A stretch of DNA of 13,118 nt, from NCBI GenBank assembly GCA_003542385.1, contig DPKT01000034.1:1-13118 (forward strand). The letters are read 5' to 3'. The notes beneath the pieces were generated by a model that saw only the letters and a program-made list of their open reading frames with translations, was not told where the DNA came from and did no database searches. Positions 6,988-12,997 of the stretch are shown here, piece by piece; positions within the stretch are counted from its first letter, which is position 1, and each line of letters opens with the position of its first letter. The DNA comes from Desulfomicrobium sp. (GTDB lineage: Bacteria; Desulfobacterota; Desulfovibrionia; Desulfovibrionales; Desulfomicrobiaceae). The position numbers and the translations under genes are program-made.

Positions 6988-9120
6988 ATGGAACCATCCC
7001 AGCTCGGATTCGAACAAAGCCGGATTCTTCTGGACGCCTACGGCATCCCCGTCCTGGGTCGCATGGTCCGCAGCCGGGAGCAGGCCGTGCGCACGGCGCG
7101 GGAGCTCGGTTTCTCGGTGGCCATGAAGACCGTCTCCAGCGAAATCATCCACAAGACGGACCTGGGCTGCGTGCTGCTGAACCTTTCCGACGAGAGCGCC
7201 GTGGAGGCCGGTTACGACCGGCTCATGGAGAATGTCCGCACAGCCGGGGTCGGCGCCATCGATGGCATCCTGATCCAGCCCATGGTCAAAGCCGGCCAGG
7301 AAATCCTCATCGGGGCCACCCAGGACCCGAGCTTCGGCCCCATGACCATGATCGGCTCGGGCGGGCGCTTCGTGGAACTCTTTGCGGACGTGGCACCTGG
7401 CATCGGCATCCTGGAAGAAAAGGATGTTCGCGCCATGCTGGACAGGACCATGGCCGGGAAAATCCTGGACGGCTTCCGCGGACCGGCCCTGGACAAGGCT
7501 GCCGTCATCCGACTGGCCATGAGCGTCTCGCGCTTCATGGCCGAGCACCCGGAGATCCACGAACTCGACCTCAACCCGGTCATCGTCTACGAGGAGGGCT
7601 TCGCCATCGTCGACGCCCGCCTCATCGCCGGCGAACCCGTCCACTACCCCAGCCGGACCGACGTCTCCCCGGGCACCATGTCCAGCCTGCAGACCATCTT
7701 CAACCCGGCGTCCATCGTTCTCTACGGCGCCTCCAATACCGGCACCGTGGGCGGCATCGTGCTCAAGAACCTGCGCCGTCTGGGCAAGGTCTACCCCATC
7801 AACCCGCGCACGGACATGCTGCAGGGCATGCGCTGCTACCCGAATCTTGAGAGCCTGCCGGAGGTGCCGGAGATGGCCGTGTTCGTCGTCAACTCCGAGA
7901 CCGTGGTGCGTGAGTTCGAAAAATTCTGCCTGGCTGGGGGCAAGGGCGCCATCATCATCAGCGACGGCTTCGCCGAGTCCGGCCGGCGGGAACTGGAAAA
8001 CCGCCTGCGGGACCTGAGCCAGCAGTACGGGGTGAGCTACATCGGCCCCAACTGCCTGGGCGTCATCGACAATTTCTCCGGGCTCAACACCATGTTCATC
8101 CCGCCGCACCGCACAGGCGTCATCCGCGAACCCGGGGGCATCGGCATCATCTCCCAGAGCGGCGGCATCGGCATGGAGCTCATGGAAATGCTCGACGCCG
8201 ACCGGGTGGGCGTAGGCAAGTGGGTCTCCTGCGGAAACTCCAGCAGCGTAGGCGTGCCGGAAATTCTGGCGCATATGGGCCAGGATCCGCGCATCGACGT
8301 CGTCGCCATCTACCTCGAAGGGCTGTCCGAAGGGCTGAAGCTCATGGAGATCGGCAGGCAGGTGGCGGCGGAAAAGCCCGTGGTCATCATCAAGGGCGGC
8401 TCCGGCGGCGGCAAGGAGGCGACCATGTCCCACACGGCCTCCCTGGCAGGCAGCCACGAGGCCTTCCGGGCCTGCTGCTCCCAGGCAGGCTTCTACCTCA
8501 TCGAGGAACTGACCGAGGACCCCAAGATCATGGTCAACGTGCTCTCCATCCTGACCACCCAGCCACGGCCCAAGGGTAAGCGCACGGCCGTGGTCAGCGT
8601 CGGCGGCGGCGCGGCCGTGCTCTTGGCGGACCAGATCACGGCCGAAGGCATGGAGTTGGCCCAGTTCGCCCCCGAAACCCGGCGGCGTCTGCAGGACCTG
8701 CTGCGCGAGAACATCAAGGCCGGGAGCCCCGACGATCTGGAGCAGATGCTCGTCAACGTCGGCAACAACCCACTGGACCTCTTCGGCAACTGCGACGACC
8801 GGCGGCTCATGCGCGCCCTGGAGATCATCGCCGAGGACCCGAACACCGACGTCATCATGGCCGCCATCTACCTGCAGGTGCCCTACCTCTCCGAGTACCT
8901 GCCCGAACGGCTGGTGGAATTCAGGCGCACCATCGGCAAACCATTCATCGTCTCGCCGCGCGGCCTTTCCACACACGTCGCGAGATTCAGGGAATACCTC
9001 TATGCCAAACGCTTCCACACCTACACGGTGCCCATGATCAAGCCCCTGAGCATCGCCCTGGACATCTGGCAGCGCTATGACCGCAACTTCATGAGCGAGG
9101 CGGAACTCAGAGAGGATTGA
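6988..9120 (+). CDS. ADP-forming acetate/acyl-CoA ligase, fused beta-alpha form
   Basis: This 710-residue protein is an NDP-forming acyl-CoA synthetase: acyl-CoA + ADP + Pi gives acid + CoA + ATP, a route that saves energy from acetyl-CoA or activates acids. Residues 1-225 are the ATP-grasp beta part, with the phosphate-relay histidine H55 in EIIHKTDLGCV and the metal-site stretch HELDLNPVIV. From about 233 follows the CoA-binding Rossmann fold (IVLYGASNTGTVGG), then the succinyl-CoA-ligase-like part with GIGIISQSGGIG and the phosphohistidine loop MSHTASLAGSH (H482). The order ATP-grasp then CoA-binding is the reverse of the common Pat/AcdA-AcdB fusion order. The ATG at 6988 is chosen for AAGGAG eight bases upstream; the frame is open further up (to 6808) but without an RBS. 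It is alone between a candidate sigma-54 promoter and a terminator. Acetate is the likely substrate, though others are possible. Confidence 0.9.
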   Translation: MEPSQLGFEQSRILLDAYGIPVLGRMVRSREQAVRTARELGFSVAMKTVSSEIIHKTDLGCVLLNLSDESAVEAGYDRLMENVRTAGVGAIDGILIQPMVKAGQEILIGATQDPSFGPMTMIGSGGRFVELFADVAPGIGILEEKDVRAMLDRTMAGKILDGFRGPALDKAAVIRLAMSVSRFMAEHPEIHELDLNPVIVYEEGFAIVDARLIAGEPVHYPSRTDVSPGTMSSLQTIFNPASIVLYGASNTGTVGGIVLKNLRRLGKVYPINPRTDMLQGMRCYPNLESLPEVPEMAVFVVNSETVVREFEKFCLAGGKGAIIISDGFAESGRRELENRLRDLSQQYGVSYIGPNCLGVIDNFSGLNTMFIPPHRTGVIREPGGIGIISQSGGIGMELMEMLDADRVGVGKWVSCGNSSSVGVPEILAHMGQDPRIDVVAIYLEGLSEGLKLMEIGRQVAAEKPVVIIKGGSGGGKEATMSHTASLAGSHEAFRACCSQAGFYLIEELTEDPKIMVNVLSILTTQPRPKGKRTAVVSVGGGAAVLLADQITAEGMELAQFAPETRRRLQDLLRENIKAGSPDDLEQMLVNVGNNPLDLFGNCDDRRLMRALEIIAEDPNTDVIMAAIYLQVPYLSEYLPERLVEFRRTIGKPFIVSPRGLSTHVARFREYLYAKRFHTYTVPMIKPLSIALDIWQRYDRNFMSEAELRED

Positions 9121-9265
9121 ACGCTTGGGGATCGCGGGCAGTCATATCCCACGGCGAGTGCATCGAAGATGGCGCCTGCCTGCACAGGAATGGCAGGGAG
9201 GAGAAGGCCGTCATGTCGCGGCCGGTGCGCAAAATAACTCCTCCTCATATCATTATATATAGGTC
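9121..9265 (+). other. Structured-looking intergenic stretch after the ligase gene
   Basis: Between the ligase stop and its terminator lie 145 bp with no convincing gene. The stretch holds nested complementary segments: GGAGGAG near 9198 can pair with CTCCTCC near 9239, and inside it GGCCG with CGGCC. It could simply be a long 3' UTR, or a small RNA ending at the terminator. A frame from the ATG near 9213 looks ribosome-bound (GGAGGAG upstream) but runs antisense through msrA and is not protein-like. Confidence 0.35.
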
Positions 9266-9306
9266 GGCCCGGCTTCCGCTCTTTGCGAAAGCCGGGCCTT
9301 TTCTTT
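9266..9306 (+). terminator. Rho-independent terminator after the acetate-CoA ligase gene
   Basis: A 10-bp perfect stem, GGCCCGGCTT (9266-9275) with AAGCCGGGCC (9289-9298), closes a 13-base loop and is followed by TTTTCTTT on the plus strand. The U tract is on the plus-strand transcript only, so it ends the ligase message; the convergent msrA message gets no U tract here. Confidence 0.85.
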
Positions 9307-9323
9307 GCCGCGCCCCGGAGGCC

Positions 9324-9917
9324 TCAGTGTTTGCCCCCGGCCTCCGCGCCCCAGATCTGCCTGAGGCGCTGGTCCCGGCCGCAGCCCTGGCGATAGAAAC
9401 GGTATCGCAGGGGGTTCTTCGAGTAGTAATCCTGGTGGTATTCCTCGGCCGGGTAAAATTCGGACCGGGGAAGAATCTCCGTGACGATCCGGATCCCTTT
9501 TTCCTCTTCAAGCTGCGCCTTTTGCCTGCGCGCCTCGGCCTCCTCCCCCGCGTCCGCGAAAAAGATCGCCGAGCGGTACTGCGGACCACGGTCGCAGAAC
9601 TGCCCGCCTCCATCCGTAGGGTCAATGTTGCGCCAGAACACGGACAGCAGCTTTTCGAAAGTGACTTTCGTGGGGTCGTAGACCACGCGCATGGCCTCGA
9701 CATGCCCCGTGGTCCCCGCAGATACCTGTTCGTAGGTGGGGTTCGGCACGGTCCCGCCCGTATACCCGGACTCGGTGCCGATGACGCCCGGCAACTCGTC
9801 GAAAGGCCCTTCGAGGCACCAGAAGCACCCGCCGGCAAAAACAGCGCTCTTGTATTCCGCAGCCATGACTCCTCCAGCGCTCAGGCAGAGCATGAGCATG
9901 ATGGTCAGCATTCGCAT
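9324..9917 (-). CDS. msrA: Peptide methionine-(S)-S-oxide reductase, exported
   Basis: This 197-residue protein reduces methionine-S-sulfoxide in proteins. GGCFWC at residues 29-34 carries the nucleophilic Cys31, and GYTGG, TGHVEAMRVVYDP and QYRSAIFF are the other usual MsrA motifs. A C-terminal cysteine (C179 in RQGCGRD) could be the resolving one. Residues 1-19 form a short signal peptide (MRM, hydrophobic LTIMLMLCLSAGG, then VMA before AEY), so the enzyme is probably periplasmic and guards envelope proteins. The MsrB domain is absent. The start at 9917 has GGGAGGA just upstream; a TTG 15 bases earlier would overlap that RBS. It begins 39 bp after the 90-residue unknown gene on the same strand, so the two are probably cotranscribed. 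Oxidative-stress repair fits an anaerobe that meets oxygen. Confidence 0.93.
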   Translation of the reverse strand: MRMLTIMLMLCLSAGGVMAAEYKSAVFAGGCFWCLEGPFDELPGVIGTESGYTGGTVPNPTYEQVSAGTTGHVEAMRVVYDPTKVTFEKLLSVFWRNIDPTDGGGQFCDRGPQYRSAIFFADAGEEAEARRQKAQLEEEKGIRIVTEILPRSEFYPAEEYHQDYYSKNPLRYRFYRQGCGRDQRLRQIWGAEAGGKH

Positions 9918-9956
9918 CGGTTCCTCCCTCAAGGCCGGAGCCTCAGGCGGCTTCGC

Positions 9957-10229
9957 CTACCAGGCCACCCATACGGGGTATGTGCCGGGCATCTGCTCCG
10001 CTCCGAGAGGACACCGCTCATCACCGTCCTCCTCGACAAGGTGGGCGTACTTCAGGGTAATGGAGTTGGGCGCTCCTTCGAAAAACCCGTACCCGCCGAA
10101 CAAATCCAGCGCCTCCTGGGCCTCGGGGTATTCCAGGGCCGAAACGTAACAGTACTTGCGGCCGTCCCGCTCCTCGCAATGAGGCTCGAAATAGCGCATG
10201 AAGTGTTTCAGTGTCTGCATGTTTTTCAT
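9957..10229 (-). CDS. Small protein of unknown function, upstream of msrA
   Basis: I do not recognise this 90-residue protein. It is acidic to neutral, probably cytoplasmic (no signal peptide or membrane segment), with three cysteines (C18, C27 and C73) and an aromatic-rich centre (LDLFGGYGFFEG). Of three closely spaced ATG codons at the 5' end, the one at 10229 (MKNMQTLKHF) is chosen since GGAGG then sits seven bases upstream; the ATG at 10235 would abut the RBS. It lies 39 bp upstream of msrA on the same strand, so a link to methionine sulfoxide repair or oxidative stress is possible but only by context. The good RBS and sound composition argue that it is a real gene. Confidence 0.75.
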   Translation of the reverse strand: MKNMQTLKHFMRYFEPHCEERDGRKYCYVSALEYPEAQEALDLFGGYGFFEGAPNSITLKYAHLVEEDGDERCPLGAEQMPGTYPVWVAW

Positions 10230-10248
10230 GATCATCCCTCCAGTCAGG

Positions 10249-10283
10249 TTGTCATTTGGTAATCATTCAGGAGAAGATGACAA
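10249..10283. repeat. Inverted repeat upstream of the 90-residue gene and msrA
   Basis: TTGTCAT (10249-10255) and ATGACAA (10277-10283) are perfect inverted copies separated by 21 bp, about 20-55 bp upstream of the start at 10229. The site could be an operator for the small-gene/msrA unit. There is no further evidence for a bound factor. Confidence 0.35.
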
Positions 10284-10348
10284 TGATCGGCTACGACGAG
10301 CATTTCAAAGGAAAGGGAAGACGCGATACGGGGAAAGACCGGACTGGA

Positions 10349-11689
10349 CTAACTCGCTTTTTTGCCCGTCTCGATGCGGAATTTCTTGATCTTGTAGTGC
10401 ATGGTGCGCCTGCTGATTCCGAGCAGGTCGGCGGCATCCTTGACCACCCAGCCGCTTTTTTCCAGGGCGCTGACGATGACCTGACGTTCGCTGTCCTCAA
10501 GCGAGAGCACGTTGCCGGGCAGCGGGACGTCCAGGTCGGTCTCCTCGAACTGCATGTCATCCATGCGGATGACGCCGTCCGAGGACAGAATGACGGCCGC
10601 CTCGATCATGTTGCGAAGTTCGCGGACATTGCCGGGCCAGGCATAGTCGAGCATGGCCTCGGCCACCTCGGGGTCGAGCTTGCGGGCGCGCCCGTCCTCG
10701 GCGAACAGCTGCAGGAAACGTTCGGCCAGGATGGGAATGTCGGGTTTACGCTCGCGCAACGGTGGCACCTGGATGGTGATGACCTTCAGGCGGTAGTAGA
10801 GGTCCTCGCGGAATTCCCCGCGCCGGACCAGTTCGGCCAGGTCCGCGTTGGTGGCGGCGATGACCCGGCAGTTGACGGGCGTCTCGGCCACGTCGCCCAC
10901 GCGGCGGATGCGGCGCTCCTGCAGGAAGCGCAGGAGCCGCAGCTGCATCTCCGAAGAAATGTTGCCGATCTCGTCCAGGAAGAGGGTTCCGCCGTGGGCC
11001 TCGGCCACAAGTCCCTTCTTGTCCTTGAAGGCGTTGGTGAAGGCGCCCTTGGCGTGCCCGAAGAGCTCGCTTTCGAGCAGGGTTGACGGCGTGGAACCGC
11101 AGTCCACCACGACGAACGGCCCGTATGCGCGCTGGCTCAGACGGTGCAGGAGCCCGGCGATCTTCTCCTTGCCCGTACCGGATTCGCCAAGCAGGAGGAT
11201 CGTGGCCTCCGTCGGCGCGACGCGCTCGATGAGCTTGTACAGGCGCTGCATGGCCGGGCTCTTCCCGCCCCACAATTCCTCCGCCAGCAGCCCCCGCCCC
11301 CCGGTCCAGACGCGGGTGTCCCTGGCCGCCAGGATGGACGCGATCCTGCCGAGCAGCTCCCGGCCGTCAAAGGGCTTGAGCAGGTAATCCACGGCCCCGG
11401 CCTTGATGGCCTCCACTGCGTCGGGCACGGTGCCGTACCCTGTCAGCAGCACGACCGGCAGGCCGGGCCAGCGCCGCACGCACTCCCAGAGCAGCTCGCG
11501 ACCGCTCATGCCGGGCATCCTGGCGTCGGAGACGACAAGGTCCACGTCCCCATTTCCCAGCCTGAGCAGGGCCTCCTCGCCGTCGGCCGCAATGACCGTC
11601 CTGTACCCGGCCGAAGCCAGCAGATCCTGCAGGATCTGACGAACGCCCTCGTCGTCATCGACGACCAGGATGGTCCGCTCCCGATTCAC
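10349..11689 (-). CDS. Sigma-54-dependent response regulator (NtrC family: REC, AAA+, Fis HTH)
   Basis: This 446-residue activator has the complete NtrC layout. The receiver (1-120) has D11/D12, phosphoacceptor D55 in VVSDARMPG, T83 and K105 in LLKPFDG. The AAA+ domain (about 140-375) has Walker A GESGTGKE (168-175), Walker B LFLDE (236-240) and REDLYYRL. The Fis-type HTH is at 418-437 (DAADLLGISRRTMHYKIKKF). It would be phosphorylated by a histidine kinase, form a ring and open sigma-54 promoters. The sigma-54 contact loop, normally GAFTGA, reads GAFTNA at 215-220. The GTG at 11689 is chosen because the receiver then starts at the usual distance and a G-rich stretch precedes it; an ATG at 11803 would add 38 residues with no RBS. 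No kinase gene is beside it. The target is unknown; the candidate sigma-54 site at 6918 is one possibility. Confidence 0.92.
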   Translation of the reverse strand: MNRERTILVVDDDEGVRQILQDLLASAGYRTVIAADGEEALLRLGNGDVDLVVSDARMPGMSGRELLWECVRRWPGLPVVLLTGYGTVPDAVEAIKAGAVDYLLKPFDGRELLGRIASILAARDTRVWTGGRGLLAEELWGGKSPAMQRLYKLIERVAPTEATILLLGESGTGKEKIAGLLHRLSQRAYGPFVVVDCGSTPSTLLESELFGHAKGAFTNAFKDKKGLVAEAHGGTLFLDEIGNISSEMQLRLLRFLQERRIRRVGDVAETPVNCRVIAATNADLAELVRRGEFREDLYYRLKVITIQVPPLRERKPDIPILAERFLQLFAEDGRARKLDPEVAEAMLDYAWPGNVRELRNMIEAAVILSSDGVIRMDDMQFEETDLDVPLPGNVLSLEDSERQVIVSALEKSGWVVKDAADLLGISRRTMHYKIKKFRIETGKKAS

Positions 11690-11894
11690 ACGCCCCCCAA
11701 AACTGGACGGTTCAGCGCGTGGGGAATCCGTGCGCAGGGGTTGCAGGGCATAAAAATATGTAGTCGCTTTCCGCTCATGAAGTGGGGATATATGAAAATC
11801 CATGAAGACTCAAACAAGGTCTCATACCCAAGGCACTCAACACTTAATCCGCATCCATACGGAGCAAGCGCCAGATGGGCACAACCTGACCATG

Positions 11895-11923
11895 TTGTCA
11901 GCGTACGTCCCCGCAGCTATAAT
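11895..11923 (+). promoter_or_regulatory. Sigma-70 promoter of the 62-residue gene
   Basis: TTGTCA (11895-11900) and TATAAT (11918-11923) are separated by exactly 17 bases, so the -35 matches five of six positions and the -10 is perfect. Transcription would start near 11930, about 23 bases before the ATG at 11953. It is the best sigma-70 promoter in the window. Confidence 0.75.
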
Positions 11924-11952
11924 CCGCACAGAAGAAACCAAGGAGGTCTACC

Positions 11953-12141
11953 ATGACGAACGAACAGGAAAAGCCACTGTCCATATCAGGCGACACGAAG
12001 AAGAAACTTTCCGGCCGCAAGTGCAAGGAACTCAACGGCCAGACGGCCGCGATGCTCGAAGAGGGCGAGGTCAAGGCCATCACCGGCGACAAGGACGAAT
12101 GGTGGTGCCCCAACCCCGACTGCGCAATTGTCGATAAGTAG
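11953..12141 (+). CDS. Small protein of unknown function with a C-terminal CPNPDC motif
   Basis: This 62-residue protein is very hydrophilic, with many Lys and Glu residues (TKKKLSGRKCKELNG; MLEEGEVKAI), and ends in DEWWCPNPDCAIVDK. Three cysteines (C24, C52, C57) could bind a metal or form a disulfide; the spacing is not a standard rubredoxin or zinc ribbon. It is probably cytoplasmic. AAGGAGG is seven bases upstream of the ATG, a near-perfect promoter lies before it and a hairpin terminator 30 bp after it, so it is a self-contained, probably well expressed single-gene unit. It is divergent from the sigma-54 regulator. I know no family for it; function is open. Confidence 0.8.
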   Translation: MTNEQEKPLSISGDTKKKLSGRKCKELNGQTAAMLEEGEVKAITGDKDEWWCPNPDCAIVDK

Positions 12142-12170
12142 GCGGACACCTACCCCCTCATTTTCGCTCT

Positions 12171-12198
12171 GGCCGGGGTACATCCCCGGCCTCTTGTT
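12171..12198 (+). terminator. Rho-independent terminator of the 62-residue gene
   Basis: An 8-bp perfect GC stem, GGCCGGGG (12171-12178) and CCCCGGCC (12184-12191), closes a five-base loop and is followed by TCTTGTT. The stem is strong; the U tract is interrupted, so termination may be moderately efficient. Confidence 0.7.
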
Positions 12199-12671
12199 GC
12201 GAGGGATGCTCGTGTCGCCGCCATGCGACGACCCCGGTTCCTTGTGCGCCTTCCGCTCGGGCATAGTCTTCCCGCTCCGCACCGGCCCCTTTCCCGAAAA
12301 AATGCCCTCATCTCGCTCGGGCAACCATGATGGCCATAGAAGCGAACCACATCACGTCGAAGACTCCTCGCGATACCTCACCGGAACACTGATTTCTCCA
12401 CAGCGAGCGCAACGCGGCAATCCATTCTGCTTCCGGCATCGTCTCGGGACGCTGTATCTGGAAGAAGCTTTTCGGCAGTCATCACATACGCACCTCATCC
12501 CTTAACCAGCTACAACCACTAATCCTTCCCCCCAAGATCCAGAGAAGGGCGCTAATTAGACACCCTCCAGCAAGACTAACAAAAACGCGCCTTCACACGC
12601 ATTCACCTCTTCCTCCCGGTTCCTTATCATCCGCCGGATATACTTCTTCCCTCCATCTCGCGGAATACACT
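12199..12671. other. Sparsely coding stretch between the 62-residue gene and the prepilin gene
   Basis: The 473 bp hold one candidate small gene (12352-12498, minus). The rest shows only arginine- and proline-rich frames without ribosome binding sites. From about 12500 the sequence becomes more AT-rich, with the palindrome CTAATTAG at 12552-12559. No promoter for the prepilin gene was clear. Confidence 0.4.
12352..12498 (-). CDS. Candidate small zinc-ribbon protein
   Basis: This 48-residue frame begins MRCVCDDCRK and continues through RYSVPRR to NGLPRCARCGEISVPV. It has two CxxC knuckles (C5/C8 and C30/C33) about 21 residues apart, with the Y-x-V-P after the first and G-x-x-R-C-x-x-C-G at the second, as in MJ0042-type zinc ribbons. 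Such a pattern is unlikely by chance. The gene is shorter than most family members, where the ribbon heads a longer protein, and the start has only AAGG immediately before the ATG, which is too close for a good RBS. It could be a remnant of a longer gene. It lies alone between the 62-residue gene and the prepilin on the opposite strand. The function would be metal binding, with no known partner. Confidence 0.45.
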   Translation of the reverse strand: MRCVCDDCRKASSRYSVPRRCRKQNGLPRCARCGEISVPVRYREESST

Positions 12672-12925
12672 GTGAACCGACCAGCGCAAGCCCAATCCGG
12701 CATGACCCTTGTAGAACTCCTCGTGGCGATGACGGTGGCGGCGGTGATCACCGCCGCCACCGCCATGCTCTTCCAGACCCACCTCCGCTTGGCCATGCAA
12801 CAGGAGGAAACCACACTCATGCAGCAGGAACTGATTGCGGCAACGAATCAGATTGCGGAAGAGTTGCGCATGTGCGGCTATTCGCCGTCGAATGCCCCGG
12901 GGTTCGGGTTCATGCACATGCCTAG
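12672..12925 (+). pseudogene. PilW/GspJ-like prepilin-type protein gene, truncated by an insertion sequence
   Basis: The frame starts with GTG and reads MNRPAQAQSG then MTLVELLVAMTVAAVITAAT, a prepilin leader with cleavage after G10, methionine in place of the usual phenylalanine at +1, the required glutamate at +5 and a hydrophobic helix. It goes on with EELRMCGYSPSNAPGFGF, the RELRMAGY-type stretch typical of PilW and other minor pseudopilins, which run to 200-350 residues. After P84 the frame meets foreign sequence and stops at 12929 (TGA). The intact protein would be a minor component of a type IV pilus or type II secretion pseudopilus in the inner membrane. The RBS is weak. Unless the IS has moved away in other cells, the gene is dead here. 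Confidence 0.75.
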
Positions 12926-12957
12926 CTGACTGTTGAAAAATTCTCAGAAATATAGAA

Positions 12958-12997
12958 GGTTGCCATGAACAAGGAGTTGTTATGGGACTTGGCAACC
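12958..12997 (+). repeat. Inverted repeat enclosing the transposase ribosome binding site
   Basis: GGTTGCCA (12958-12965) and TGGCAACC (12990-12997) are a perfect 8-bp inverted repeat. The AAGGAG and the ATG of the transposase lie in the 24-base loop. A transcript entering from outside would form this stem-loop and may hide the start site. Such a device is known from IS10 and IS50; here it is inferred from pairing only. Confidence 0.5.

Noticed and set aside
6715..9018. Long minus-strand frame (767 codons) opposite the acetate-CoA ligase gene
   Set aside because: It is the antisense of a clear enzyme gene in GC-rich DNA, rich in Asp, His, Gly and Ala with no motif and no RBS; stop codons are simply rare in that frame.
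9117..10262. Plus-strand frame (381 codons) across msrA and the 90-residue gene
   Set aside because: It runs antisense to MsrA motifs that are clear on the other strand, and crosses the ligase terminator.
10256..11086. Plus-strand frame with a GGAG-preceded ATG at 10283 opposite the sigma-54 regulator
   Set aside because: The start looks usable, but nearly all of the frame is antisense of the AAA+ and HTH regions and the residues are not protein-like.
11690..11803. Extended N-terminus of the sigma-54 regulator from an ATG at 11803
   Set aside because: It would add 38 residues of no receiver character and no RBS precedes it; the GTG at 11689 fits the receiver boundary.
12150..12350. Minus-strand frame of 66 codons rich in Arg and Gly
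   Set aside because: No RBS, strongly biased composition, and it overlaps the terminator at 12171-12198.
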